From Adenophora triphylla var. japonica (taxonomy: Eukaryota > Streptophyta > Magnoliopsida > Asterales > Campanulaceae), in assembly GCA_022495995.1 (NCBI GenBank), contig JAFEMH010001467.1:372001-436000 (forward strand): a stretch of DNA of 64,000 bases, given 5' to 3'. Shown here piece by piece: positions 44,791 through 56,201 of the stretch. The position numbers were made by a program, and so were the translations under genes. The notes beneath the pieces are model-generated. The model saw nothing but the letters and a program-made list of their open reading frames with translations. It was not told the origin of the DNA and made no database searches. Numbering within the stretch: position 1 is the first letter of the stretch; every line of letters starts with the position of its first letter.

Positions 44791-44878
44791 TGGGGTGAGA
44801 GAGGCTCGAACTCTCGACCTCAGGATAACTCAGTAGAAGCTATGAGACCTACGCACTAGCCAACTGCGCCACCACCCC
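44791..44878 (-). tRNA. Elongator tRNA-Met(CAT) with intron
   Basis: The minus strand starts GGGGTGGTGGCGCAGTTGGC, has a GTCTCATA anticodon arm, and ends GTTCGAGCCTCTCTCACCCC plus discriminator A. Acceptor pairs GGGGTGG/(T)CACCCC and the T arm GAGAG-TTCGAGC-CTCTC are complete. There is an intron of about 14 nt between anticodon and 3' stem, as is normal for plant elongator tRNA-Met genes. The A and B boxes are intact. It lies between two retrotransposon insertions and looks functional. Confidence 0.95.
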
Positions 44879-44992
44879 ATTTGTACATACTAAAAAGCAC
44901 AACTTGTTGATCCGGTATAAGAGCTCGGGCTTATACTCGTCAGAAGAATATATTGTGAAACATTTCTCCTTCTGAGTAGATAATAATCATCA

Positions 44993-45429
44993 TGTTAGGA
45001 TCGCTCACCCATACAAGAAATTCGTAACAAGAGAAATCAACAACACACAATACGAAATAAAGACAAAACACACAATATTCTGTGGTTCGGCTAAAAGCCT
45101 ATTCCACCCAAAATATAACTTCTATATATTTCTTGATATTACAAGAATGGAGACACCCTCTCTCTCAACACTCTTGAATATCCTCACCAATCGCATACAA
45201 GCATACAATTTCTCTCTCTAAATTGTAAACCTATGCTAACTCTCTCAAGTTCTCTCTCAATTTTATATAAAACCTAACTAGTGAAGCCTATTTATATAGG
45301 GGAGGCACACCCACTTTTCCCCTTTCCTAATCGATATGGGATTACTATTCCTTCTCCTAACCAATATGGGATAAGTAATATTTTCCTACTCATAATAGGA
45401 TTTAGGCAATATTGGTCAAATTCCTAACA
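44993..45429 (-). repeat. copia-2 3' LTR (in element orientation)
   Basis: This 437-bp LTR starts TGTTAGGATCGC and ends ATTCCTAACA, giving short inverted ends TGTTAGGA/TCCTAACA. It is repeated in the split right LTR with few changes. Confidence 0.93.
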
Positions 45430-46797
45430 AATCTCCCCTTGACCAAAATTCCCTAAAATTTCATCAACTCCAGAGAAGCGAACTCTTTTCCCAATCTTCT
45501 TCTCCTTTTTGTCATCACAAAAGGATCTTCCACGCAAGGATTGCCCCTCCAAATAACAAATATTCCTCGCACCTTTTCTCCCTTGAAGAATCAAGCGCTT
45601 TCCTTTGTACACTTTGCACGTCTGTCTTCTTCCAACATATCGATACCCACGAGATGTCAAAACTCCTAGTGAAAGCAAATTCGCAGTCGCACCAGGAACA
45701 TACTTCACATTCAAAGCGGTTTTCACAGTCCCATCATGAAGCTTGAAGCGTACACTCCCAACACCTTCAATCTTCAATTTCTGCTCATTACCAACTTTGA
45801 TTTCTCCAAAATTTTCCTCCGATCGCAAAGTGTCAAACATAGCTCGATCCTTACAAATATGCACTGAAGCAGCTGAATCTAGCACCCATTCAGACTTCTT
45901 CTCCTCAATCACATCAGCAACAGCTACAGTCTCTGTCAAAAGAAAATCTCCATTATCACTATCACTATCAATCGTGTTAACGTTCTCTTCGTCAACCTTT
46001 TTCTTTCCTTTCACACCACGTAAACTTTTCAAATCTTCACGAAATTGTGGGCAACGCATCTGCATATGACCAGTCTCTCCACAGTAGAAGCACTCAATCT
46101 TACTCATATCTCTATCTCCCCTAGACTGAGACCTTCCTCTTCCTTTTGAGCCACCACAATTATAATTTCTCCCTCTATCAGAACCCTCTGCAACTAGTAC
46201 TCTGTCACCATTGGAGAAGCTATCACTCCTCGTCATTCTTTCATTATCCCTCAAAGCCTTAACCACATCATCAAGTGTTAAAGTAGTCCTACCTGTCAAC
46301 ATCGTCTGCACAAAAGGCTTGTAGGACTTGGGTAATGAAGCCAACAATAACAAAGCTTGCTCCTCATCTTTAATTGTCTCATCAACGTTAGACAATCGAC
46401 ATACTAGTTGACTGAAAGAATTAATATGGTCATGCAAATTACCCCCTTCATCAAACTTCAAACAATATAAATCCATCTTTAAGAACAACCGATTAATCAA
46501 CGACTTAGACGCATAGATACTAGCAAGTTTCTCCCAAATATCCCTCGGTGTTTTCTCCTTCAAAACACTATATTTAATTTCAGGAGCAAGTGCTAACCTT
46601 ATCGTACTCGAAGCCCTCTTCTGAATTTTAGCCCAATCCACGTCTTTCATCTCATCCGGCTTGTTCTCTTCCAAGGCTTCATCAAGTCCTTGTTGAACCA
46701 ACACATCTTGGATTGTCATCTGCCACACCGTGAAATCCATCTTCCCATCGAAGGTCGGGACTTGATACTTCGATACTCCAATATTCATATTTCTCAA
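45424..46797 (-). CDS. copia-2 Gag-protease polyprotein
   Basis: This is an uninterrupted 457-codon frame. Order: an N-terminal KYQVPTFDGKMDFTVWQMTI region; a UBN2/Gag core (IWEKLASIYASKSLINRLFL, LASLPKSYKPFVQTML); a basic Arg/Gly stretch; a CCHC knuckle CFYCGETGHMQMRC (about residue 240); an aspartic protease with the word WVLDSAASVHIC (DSA where DSG is usual); and the flap LNVKYVPGATANLLSLGVL. It ends CYLEGQS... plus a short Lys-rich tail, just where GAG-pre-integrase would begin. The PPT lies within the last codons, and the stop is formed by the first bases of the LTR. It is the only full-length clean transposon gene in the window. Confidence 0.9.
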   Translation of the reverse strand: MRNMNIGVSKYQVPTFDGKMDFTVWQMTIQDVLVQQGLDEALEENKPDEMKDVDWAKIQKRASSTIRLALAPEIKYSVLKEKTPRDIWEKLASIYASKSLINRLFLKMDLYCLKFDEGGNLHDHINSFSQLVCRLSNVDETIKDEEQALLLLASLPKSYKPFVQTMLTGRTTLTLDDVVKALRDNERMTRSDSFSNGDRVLVAEGSDRGRNYNCGGSKGRGRSQSRGDRDMSKIECFYCGETGHMQMRCPQFREDLKSLRGVKGKKKVDEENVNTIDSDSDNGDFLLTETVAVADVIEEKKSEWVLDSAASVHICKDRAMFDTLRSEENFGEIKVGNEQKLKIEGVGSVRFKLHDGTVKTALNVKYVPGATANLLSLGVLTSRGYRYVGRRQTCKVYKGKRLILQGRKGARNICYLEGQSLRGRSFCDDKKEKKIGKRVRFSGVDEILGNFGQGEIC

Positions 46798-47061
46798 AAT
46801 ATGAATTTCTTCAGACTGCTGCTGCTGTCCGGATACAATTCCCGATGCCTGGGACCTTAAAATCCAATCTCCACCATTCAGATTTAAGATCTATTAGTCC
46901 CGAAGCTACTCACCAAAAATCAGCCCGATCCAACGGTAAACGAACGCTCTACGTCAATTTTTCTACCGCTGCGCTGAAAAAAATGAGCCAGAATCTGCAA
47001 TTTCTTTCTTCAATGTTTTTTTTTCTTTTCTTGATGCGAATTCTTCTCTTCAACCAAAGCT

Positions 47062-47073
47062 TTGATACCACTT
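47062..47073 (-). other. copia-2 primer binding site
   Basis: Minus-strand TGGTATCAAAGCTTTGG near the right LTR is an initiator-Met-type PBS with one change from TGGTATCAGAGC. It confirms the minus orientation. Confidence 0.85.
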
Positions 47074-47351
47074 TTTAGGATCGCTCACCCATACAAGAAA
47101 TCCGCAACAAGAGAAAAAACAAACAACACACAATACGAAATAAAGACAAAACACACAATATTTCGTGGTTCGGCTAAAAGCCTATTCCACCCAAAATATA
47201 ACTTCTATATATTTCTTGATATTACAAGAATGGAGACACCCTCTCTCTCAACACTCTTGAATATCCTCACCAATCGCATACAAGCGTACAATTTCTCTCT
47301 CTAAATTGTAAACCTATGCTAACTCTCTCAAGTTCTCTCTCAATTCTATAT
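47074..47351 (-). repeat. copia-2 5' LTR, left part
   Basis: This matches 44993-45275. It breaks off at ctatataagaagacctg. About 30-45 bp of LTR (the actagtgaagcctatttata region) are missing here before the CACTA sequence begins. Confidence 0.85.
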
Positions 47352-47582
47352 AAGAAGACCTGTTAATATATTGTTAAATATGAGTTAGAAGCTTTATATT
47401 TATTTTAAGAAGATCTGTGTTGCTTTTAAGTTTGTAATTCAAATTTAGGGAATGATAATACGTTAATTACTTCTAAACTGTTAATATATTATGAAATCCA
47501 ATAATTATTAACATCCCAATTTTGTTTCATCCGTCGATTAAATTGAGTGTACGTATAATATATAGATTGCAATGCAGGAGTG

Positions 47583-50500
47583 ATGTCTGTTAACGATGAT
47601 CGTAGTTGGATGTACAAGCGGAAGTTGCCGAATCATAGCGGTATCAATCCTGAGTTTTATAGAGGGTTGAAGGGGTTTATTGAATTTGCTCAATCAAATA
47701 AAACCAGTCACATGGATAAGGATGGTAAGATTAGGTGTCCATGTGAAAAGTGTTGTAATGTCAAGTATCTAAGCTTGATCGAGACTCAGAAACATCTTTT
47801 GCGTAACGGGTTTGAAGTTGGGTACAAACGGTGGACCCGTCATGGTGAGCTGAGATTGCGCACAAATGTTGCGAATAATCCCCGGGAATATTCATGTACC
47901 TCCCGAACCCGAACCTATTATTCAGACAATGAAGAACCACCTTTGAATATGGAAGATATGGTTAGGGATGCAGGCCGGTCCTTCCTTCGATTGGTCGAGA
48001 ACCAACGGCAAGAACCAACCCCTGCAGCCCAAGAAATTTATTGATGCTATGGACTCGCAAAAGAGAAGGTCTATCCAGGTTGCGAGATCGGTGTGTTGGA
48101 GGATGTGGCCGAGCTCCTTAACATAAAGGCTGATTGCAATATTAGCCGCCTCGCTTATAATCGTATCATGAAAGCAATTAAGCGGATGTTGCCGAAAGAG
48201 AATAAGATGGTTACAAACTTTTATGAGACAAAGAAGTTGGTTGGGCGATTGGGCTATGTTATGAAAAGATTGATGCGTGTAAGAATGATCGCATGCTATT
48301 CTACAAGGAAGATTCACGAAGACGAGTGTTCAATTTGCGGACAAAGTAGATATAAGCCAAATCGGAGGGAGTTCAAAACACAAGAAAAACAGACCACATA
48401 AGCAGTTGCGTTACATGCCTTGATTCCAAGACTGCAATGCCTCTACGCGTCTAAATCTACTGCGAGAGGCAATGCGTTGGCATAAGGAAAGTTTGCGTGA
48501 AGAGGGTGTGTTGATTCATCCCAGTGATGGGGAGGCATGGAAACACTTTGATGAGACTTATCCTGACTTTGCGTCTGAAGCAAGAAATATACGGTTATGC
48601 ATTTGCTCTGATGGTTTCAATCCGTTTGGTCCTGGGGCAAAATCTTACTCTTGTTGGCCGGTTATAGCCACTGTCTACAATCTTCCGCCCTGGTTGTGTA
48701 TGAGTGATCCCTACATGTTCTTGTCGTTATTCATCCCCAGCCCAAACAGCTTGACCACAGGAGGAACATTGACGTCTATCTCCGACCTTTGATGGACGAA
48801 TTGAAGCTACTTTGGGAGGATGGGGTCGAAACGTGGGATGCTTTCAAGCGAGAGAATTTCAGCATGAAGGCTGCGTTGATGTGGACAGTTAATGACTTCC
48901 CTGCATATGGGATGTTATCGGGTTGGAGCACCCATGGGAAGTTGGCCTGTCCGTATTGTATGAGTGACACAAAGTCTTTTACGCTCACGCACTCTGGAAA
49001 ACCATGTTGGTTCGATTGCCATAGATAATTTCTTCCGGAGGACCACCCATTCAGGACCCAGAAGAATGCGTTTAAAAAGAACAAGATTGACCATGATGAG
49101 GCCCCGATTCGTTTAAGTGGTGACACGGTCTATGAGAAGGTATCTACATTGCCCGATCCTCGGTGGGGGAAAAAGTTTTCGAAGACCAAAATACAAGGGT
49201 TTGGGACTACCCATAACTGGATCAAGAGGAGTATATTTTGGGAGCCGCCATATCTTGGAAAACAAATCTCATTCGACATAACCTTGACGTGATGCACATT
49301 GAGAAGAATGTATTCGATAATGTTTTTAACACGTTGATGGATTTCAAGAGAACAACTAAAGACAACGAAAAAGCTCGAAAGGACCTTAAGGAAATCTGTA
49401 AGCGGCCGGCCTTAGACTTGGTATACGTCAATGGTAAACCGCCAGACCGATGGCTCAATACGTGCTTACAAAGGAAAAGAAGCTCCTCCTCCCGAAATGG
49501 CTCAAGGATTTAAGGCTTCCGGATGGTTACGCGTCTAACATTGGTAACTGTGTCAATGTAGAGGAGGGGAAAGTGCGGGGTTTGAAGAGTCACAATTGCC
49601 ACGTTTTCTTTGGATAGGCTACTTCCGATTTCTCTCGGGGTCTCTTGCCTGACAATATATGGGTGGCGTTAACGAGTTAAGTGAGTTTTTCGAGCGTTAA
49701 CATCGACCACACCGCGTGTTGATCACATGAAAAAGCTTGAGGAGAGCATCGTAGTCACTTTGTGCAAACTTGAGAAGATATTTCCTCCTTCATTCTTTGA
49801 TTCTATGGAGCATTTACCGGTCCACTTGGCATACGAAGCTAGAGTCGGTGGTCCAGTTCAATACGAATGGATGTATCCATTTGAGAGGTAATTGAATTTA
49901 TTCTATTTCTAAATAATTTGAGCGTTAACAATATACCTTCTTTAACATTATTTATGTTTTAATCTACGAATGACTTTTTAGGTATCTAGGCCAATTGAAA
50001 AGGAAGATGAGAAATAGGGCCATGGTCGAGGCCTCAATTTCAGAGGCCGTTATCATAGATGAGATTGTTGCCTTTGTCGGAACATATTTTCCTCCCGATG
50101 TTGATACGAGATTGACTAGGGTTGGCCGCAATTACGATGGTGGTTTTCCGTCTAAGGGAAACATCTCTCGTATTTTCATCCCCGGTCGGTTCCTCGGTAA
50201 ACGGGTTGGTACGCGTACGTTAACCGCTAAAGAGTTTGCCGCGGTCGAAACGTATGTTCTTCTTAACTGCGACGAGGTTGGGGAATATATCAAGTAAGTC
50301 ATTGATGTTATGTTTACGCCTCGTCGATTAAATTATGCATGTTTAATTACCTGCATATGAAATGCCTTGTTTAACCCTATTGCGAGAATGTTTGAAGATT
50401 TAGCTCGGGATTTATCTCCGTAACTCATCGCAACTAGGACAGTAAAGAGAATTTCCAAACCGGCTAAGGAAATATGTAAATATTTCGTTTCATTCAAATT

Positions 50501-51324
50501 TATTCTATACACTTCTTTAAACATTCAATCTTAAAATTGTATTAAATTGGTTACAATATTGTCTTATATAGATAGCCGAACATCCGGTGATGCCAAAGCT
50601 GCGAGGTTAAGACATTTAGCATCATCTCCGTACTTGAACGTTCATTTATACAACGGTTATTTCGTGAATGGCTATGTGTTTCATACCAAAGCTTACGGGG
50701 GATCTAAATTGACGTGGAATAGCGGTGTGAAGCTTAAAGGAAACCTTGATTATTATGGCGTCCTGAAAGAAGTAGTCGAGGTGGAGTATTTGGGTAGAAA
50801 CAGTGTTGTCTTGTTCAATTGTGATTGGCGGGATCTTTGTGCGAGGTGTTAAGAAGCACGCCATATTTGACCTCGTCGATGTAAAGGACTCGTCCAGACA
50901 TAATGGCGACGGCGTCTTCATCTTAGCATCTCAAGCACAACAGGTATACATGACTCCCTACCCTCGTCCGCGACCCGACAGAAGGTGGGCTGTCTGGATG
51001 ACCAAGGCTAGGAGCATGATTGACAACCTACCCTCGTCGACAACTACAGAGTCGTCATTAGAAACACCCTATCAAGAGGATGAAATGCCAGTGCCACCTA
51101 ACGTTTCATCAGCTAATCATCCATTAGATGATGTCACTCATATTCCTCAAAATGTTGATGAACCCGAGGAGGATATCTTACCAGTGAATTTGCCAACTCC
51201 TCTGCCTCGTTCAGGTCATCTCGCGCACATTGATATTGATGAATCAGAGGAAGAGGAAGAGGAAGAGGAAGAGGAAGAGGAAGAGGAACCGAGTTTGATT
51301 CATCGAGTCCGAAGACGAAGATGA
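47583..51324 (+). pseudogene. CACTA transposase (TNPD/tnp2 type)
   Basis: An N-terminal Transpos_assoc region (DRSWMYKRKLPNHSGINPEF, CPCEKC) is followed by the tnp2 core. The core shows MRWHKE, HPSDGEAWKHFDETYPDFA, RLCICSDGFNPFG, and YGMLSGWSTHGKLACPYCM. A DUF4218-like part (49990-50297), an intron at about 49889-49981, and a DUF4216-like part (50560-50850) come next. An acidic tail with a run of about 15 Glu (51247-51290) ends the gene. Stops and shifts at about 48050, 48400, 48740, 49025 and 50845 break it. The enzyme would cut at the TIRs. Confidence 0.88.
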
Positions 51325-51736
51325 AGAACTCGAGTTTTGTAGTAATTCGAGTCCAGTGATGATGATGGGGATGAAGATTAATAATAGTTTAAACTTTAAA
51401 ATTGTATTGTGAATGCTTTAGATTATTAGAACTTTAAAGTTTTATATGTATTGTGAATGCTTTAGATTATTAGAACTTTAAAGTTTCATATGTATTGTGA
51501 ATGCTTTAGATTATTTTTAATATCCGTCATTTTATATATATTGTGAATGCTTTAGATTATTAGAACTTTAAAGTTTTATATGTATTGTGAATGCTTTATA
51601 TTATTAATAGTTTAAAGTTTTATATGTATTGTGAATGCTTTAGATTATTAGAACTTTAAAGTTTTAGATGTATTGTGAATATATTGTTTCCTATTGTTAA
51701 AGTTGTATATTTTAATATTTTTACTGTAATACAGAT

Positions 51737-53531
51737 ATGAGTTCTAATAGAAAGGGTAAGGGTAAGCTTAAGACTAAGCCCATCTACACATTGATTACTG
51801 GGACGCAACCGTCCCGATCCGGTACCGATGATGTCAACCCTTCACGCAGTAGTAATAGCTCCACCTCTGGGGCCGGTACTCGGACTGTCGATTACGATGG
51901 GAGGATATTTGTCCAGGATATCATCACATTATGACCGATAAGTAACTCTTCATTAATTTGATATAAGTTGGTTCCTTTTTGTTTTATATATAATTCATTA
52001 TTTAAGTTAAAATGTTATTGTATAAATATACTTGGCAGGTTTGTAGGTGGATACCCCACCACAGGGACTAAGATCGGGCAATACTGGCGGTCTCGAAAAA
52101 TGACCGAGTTTTGGCCCAACTGGAAAAAATTGCCACCGAGGCAGAAGGAGGATGCGTGGGAGGAGTTTAAGGTAATGTGTTAATGGTTTTTATTTAAAAC
52201 TTAAATGTTAGTTTGTTATTAAAATGTTATAATTAATAATGATTATACTCTTTTAGTTTTGTAATGTTATCATTATATGTTGTAGGCTAAATATTATTGG
52301 GCGTCAGACATCAACGAGGCGACGGCTAGATATGTTTTCGATCAGCAGGCTCACAAGCTATTTACGGATTTTATTTGTAACATATTTATCTATCCTTAAT
52401 TAGTTTAATTAACAATGATTATACTCTTTTAATTTTATAATGTCATCATTATATGTTTACGAGATATTCATATTTTTATAGGTAGCATGAAGAGAAATTA
52501 TTATACTAATCGGCTCGCGGCGGGACAACAGCCCTCGACGCCTACTTGGATGACCGAGGAGGTGTTTCGTCAATTTTGTGAATATTGGGGGTCGGATGCG
52601 GCGAAGGCTATATCCGAACAGGCTAAGGCCAATAGAGCAGGCTCCTCGGGGTCGGCGGCGATGCATACCATGGGGACGATCCCGGTCGCCGAGCATCACG
52701 ACCGCATGGTATGTATGTTAATTTAAATGTAGTAGTGTATGGATGCTTTTAAATAGGTTTATGTACGTATGTTAGCTGGGAGCCATGTTGATGCTATGAA
52801 ATCCATAGTTTTAGTGTAAATGTAGTGTATGCATGCTTTTAAATCAGTTTAAATGTTGCATTTATACAATTTCAAAGTAATAATCTCGCTTATTTTATTT
52901 ATAGGAAAGGGAGTATGGTCCGAATATCAGTTTTGTGGATGTTTACGCTAGCACCCATCTTCGGAATCCTACAGCGCCCGATCAACCTCCGCAATGGGTT
53001 GATGATCGCTCTGCTAATGCCTTTGTAAGTAAACTATCATTAAATGACTTGATTTTGAATATGTAAATTTATTTATGCCCCTTACATTGTGTATATGATT
53101 ATAATTGTTTGTTTTATTTTGACAGGCTGCATATCAAGCCGCCGTTGTTCCCGAAGGAACGCCTCCCGGCGAGCCCGTCCCCTTCGTGCCTGATGTTTGG
53201 CACTCGGTCACCTCTGAGGGACATCCAAAGAGAGGAGCCCGAGTGTTAGGGATGGGGGATTACGGGCGGCAATGCCCGTCGACGTCGACCGACCGTCGGC
53301 GAATTGATGCCCCGCCCACGTATGATCCGAGGGTTGACACTCTCTGGAGGCTGCGTTGGAGGAGGAGAAACGCGAGCGGGCAAAGCTTGCGGAGGCTTTG
53401 GCGGTTCGGACGCGGATGCGGGAGGAGAATGATCGGCGTCATGCAGATTCAAAGACAACATGCGAGACTCAAAGACAATTGGCGCCGGTGATGGCTCATC
53501 TTGGCCAGACTTCCCGGGGTAATTTCTAGCC
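51737..53531 (+). pseudogene. CACTA TNPA-like gene with introns
   Basis: Small exons are separated by AT-rich GT...AG introns. A Ser/Thr/Lys-rich start is at 51737-51934. TEFWPNWKKLPPRQKEDAWE is at about 52100-52170. YYWASDINEATARYVFDQQA is at about 52290-52370. RNYYTNRLAAGQQPSTPTWM is at 52487-52705. ISFVDVYASTHLRNP is at about 52925, and a final exon runs from 53127. These are the words of the plant En/Spm-associated family (PF03004). The last exon changes frame around 53340. TNPA proteins bind the subterminal repeats. Confidence 0.82.
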
Positions 53532-53624
53532 TCCCGAGTTGATTGCGGACTTTTTTTAGACATTTTTGTATTAATTTATACTTGTTTGTAAACATTTGAG
53601 ACATTTGGTACCCGCGAGAGCCCC

Positions 53625-53745
53625 TCCCCCCCTCTCCCCCACTCCCCCTCTCCCCCTCCCCCTCCCCCTCTTCCCCCTCCCCCTCCCCCTCCCCTCTCCC
53701 CCTCCCCCTTTCCCCCTCCCCCTCTCCCCCTCTCCCCTCCCGAAT
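53625..53745. repeat. Pure C/T low-complexity tract
   Basis: About 120 nt of nearly pure pyrimidine (ccccctctccccc words) lies between TNPA and the subterminal repeats. The proline-rich frame over it is not a gene. Confidence 0.9.
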
Positions 53746-53888
53746 TGGTACGGTGGTACGGTGATATTTAGATTTTATTTGGTACGCCGATATTTGATTT
53801 TTAGTTTTTATAGTTTTAGTTTTATAAATTGAAATGTTATATCGGGTACAAAAAATTTTGGTTTATTGATATTTTAAATTATTTTTTT

Positions 53889-54540
53889 AATTTATTTCGG
53901 AATCGGCCGACGGAAATTCCGTCGCTGAAATTAATTTCAGCGAATTTAATTTTTGATTATAGCGGCGGAAATTCCGTGAAATAAAAATTAATTAAAATAA
54001 ATTAATTTCGGCGGCGGAATTTTCCGCCGAAATTAATTTATTTTAATTAATTTTTATTTCGGACGGAATTTCCGCCGCTATAATCATTTAATTTTTATTT
54101 AATTTTTGATTTCAGCGGCGGAAATTTCCGTCGCTGTAATAAAATTTAAATTAAAATTAAATAATTTCAGCGACGGTAATTTCCGCCGCTGAAATTAATT
54201 CATTTTAATTTAATTTTTATTACAGCGACGGATTTTTCCGCCGCTGAAATTAATTTAATTAAATTAATTTTTATTACAGCGACGGAAATTTCCGCCGCAG
54301 AAATGAAAATTTAATTAAATTAAATTGATTTAACGGCGGAAATTTCCGTCGCTGTAACCATTAATTCACCGGCGGAATTTAATTCCGTCGGTAAAATAAA
54401 AAAATACCGGCGGAAATTGACCCGTTGGAGCACTGCGACGGGCTGGTAGCGGCGGACCACCAACGGAATTTTTCCGCCGGTGATTATTTTTAGCGACGGA
54501 AATTTTATTTTAGGGGCGGAAATTTCCGTCGCTAAATGAC
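53889..54540. repeat. CACTA right subterminal repeats
   Basis: About a dozen alternating direct and inverted copies of a word close to CAGCGACGGAAATTTCCGCC occur here, joined by AATTAATTT. Many are self-complementary (GGCGGAAATTTCCGTCGC). Such arrays are the TNPA binding field of CACTA elements. Confidence 0.9.
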
Positions 54541-54555
54541 CTTTTTCTGGTAGTG
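54540..54555 (-). repeat. CACTA right terminal inverted repeat
   Basis: CACTACCAGAAAAAGG on the minus strand. The following bases (ACA) resume the copia-2 LTR in register with the left LTR (around ggcacacccac), which proves the insertion point. Confidence 0.92.
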
Positions 54556-54678
54556 ACACCCACTTTTCCCCTTTCCTAACCGATATGGGATTACTATTCC
54601 TTCTCCTAACCAATATGGGATAAGTAATATTTTCCTACTCATAATAGGATTTAGACAATATTGGTCAAATTCCTAACA
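54556..54678 (-). repeat. copia-2 5' LTR, right part
   Basis: This matches 45307-45429 almost exactly and ends ATTCCTAACA, followed by the TSD CATCA. Confidence 0.92.
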
Positions 54679-54889
54679 CATCATTCTTGGATGGGTTTTA
54701 TTTAGGTTGTGACATTGATGATACCATTTCCAATAACAATATCAAAATACTAATTCAATGAACTAGAGATCAACTATCTCAAAGCATATGAACCAAAACA
54801 ATCTCGCCAAAAAAAATAATAAAATATTTTTTTATTATTTTTTGGGATAGTAATTAGGCAAAAATACTTCTGTAAGTCGAGCACCTGAT

Positions 54890-55106
54890 CATACAGTTCT
54901 TGCAAACGCCCAAATAATCATTCAGAAACATATGCAAAGCAAAAGCATGAAAAGCAAGCTTCTGGGCTGCTGGGATTTTGCACCTGATCATACAGTTCTT
55001 GAGTCATGTCAAGCTCCTCTGGTTTAACCTCACCAGGCACTTCCCTATCAAAATTACTTAGCAATAAACCAAGAACAAGCTCCATAACTGCATTAGCAAA
55101 ATACAT
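54890..55106 (-). pseudogene. NAC-related C-terminal fragment
   Basis: The minus-strand wording QNPSSPEACFSCFCFAYVSE parallels QNPNSPYAWLSCFCFAYVTS at 58500-58570, which lies downstream of a recognisable NAC domain. It is a C-terminal exon remnant of a second copy. The NAC domain itself is not next to it. Confidence 0.5.
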
Positions 55107-55498
55107 AACACAGTATATATATTACTAGGAAAAAAGAGAGGAGAATAATAAAATACGTAATGATGAAAAATACATAAAAGAGATTCTTGAGAATATTGTC
55201 TTTATGACAGGTCATATAGCCAACTTTAAAGTATATAAATAAGTAACTGCATGACAAGAATTTTCAAGAATCAGTTCATCAAAATACATAATTTGCAAAG
55301 AATACAATAAAGTATAGAAAGGACTGAACAATCACCATTGAGCAAGAGGCTTCTTCTCCAAGATAGAACAAAAAGAAGAAAAACATGATAGAGTGGAAGG
55401 AGACTAGTTTGATACGTCAATGGTCTGCATTAAGAAAAGAAAGAGAGACTAGAAAAGAAAGAAGCACAAAAGGTGAGAAAGATAGATAATATGCCAAG

Positions 55499-55645
55499 AA
55501 TAATTAGAGGAAGAATACTTATGATTTGCTGATGATAGTTGCAGATATCGTATGGAAGAGACGAATTCTTCTGTGATCCGGCCGGCCGGTGGGATCGTAT
55601 AAAAGTAGTCTCTGTCATGGCTAAAGTCTGCTTCGAGCTGCAATC
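55499..55645 (-). pseudogene. NAC-domain first-exon remnant
   Basis: One minus-strand frame reads RDYFYTIPPAGRITEEFVSS, a decayed subdomain A. It continues to IRYLQLSSANHK, in the position where the subdomain B end (INIYNYHPQQLT at about 59300) lies in the better copy. It is nearly identical to 59700-59790, so this sub-unit was duplicated. Confidence 0.45.
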
Positions 55646-55959
55646 ACCATTGAGGAAGAGGGCTCTCCCAAGATAGAAGAAGAAGAAGATGAAGCACACG
55701 ATAGCCATGACAGATTCTACTTTGATACGTGAATAAGAAAACAAAGAGAGAATAGAGTTACAGTTGGTGATATTATTTTATGGGCATAATTAGAATTTGA
55801 TAATTACAATGAAGAAACAGTTCATCATATAACAACATCTAAGAAAACTAAAAGTATAATAATTAAAATAAATAAGAATTTGATCCAATAATGATGAAAA
55901 TATATAGAAGAAGAAGAATACTTGTGAGTTGCTGAGGATTATAGTTGCGGATGTTGTAT

Positions 55960-56110
55960 GAGAAAGGGTAAATCTGCCGAAGACATTGTTATTCAAGTAA
56001 TAATCCCGTATGGAGGACTTCTTCTCCGGTGGCTGGGCACAAACCGAGATGAGCCGATGGCATCGTATCAAAGTAGTCTCTGTTAAGACTAGAGTGTTCT
56101 TCGAAATCTT
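55960..56110 (-). pseudogene. NAC-domain first-exon remnant, close copy of 652-780
   Basis: The minus strand gives RDYFDTMPSAHLGLCPATGE as at 652-780. The surrounding 250 bp match 551-870 at high identity, so both derive from one duplicated segment. The downstream part is interrupted by the solo LTR at 56202. Confidence 0.5.
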
Positions 56111-56201
56111 GAGCTGCAATCACCAATGAGCATGCAAGAGGCTTCTCCCCAAGATATAAAGATGAAGAAGAACACCATAGACTTAACAGATACTACGTTG
56201 A

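Larger units (their letters stand above)
47352..54555 (+). mobile_element. CACTA (En/Spm) DNA transposon lacking its left end
   Basis: The right terminus, read on the minus strand, is CACTACCAGAAAAAGGTCAT, a typical CACTA TIR. Inside it is a 650-bp field of inverted subterminal repeats. The element carries a tnp2/TNPD-type transposase gene and a TNPA-like gene, both plus strand. No CACTA-type TIR occurs near 47352, where the element joins a shortened LTR, so the left TIR, left subterminal repeats and a piece of LTR have been deleted. It cannot be mobile as it stands. Confidence 0.9.
44993..54678 (-). mobile_element. Non-autonomous copia element with gag-protease only (copia-2), split by CACTA
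   Basis: The left LTR is 44993-45429. The right LTR is in two parts, 47074-47351 and 54556-54678. The TSD CATCA lies at 44988-44992 and 54679-54683. The element holds a single intact minus-strand gene (gag plus protease), a PBS and a PPT, but no integrase, RT or RNase H. Without the CACTA it is about 2.5 kb. It must depend on enzymes from an autonomous relative. Confidence 0.9.

Noticed and set aside
53596..53832. Proline-rich plus-strand frame
   Set aside because: It reads a pure C/T tract; there is no conserved sequence on either side.
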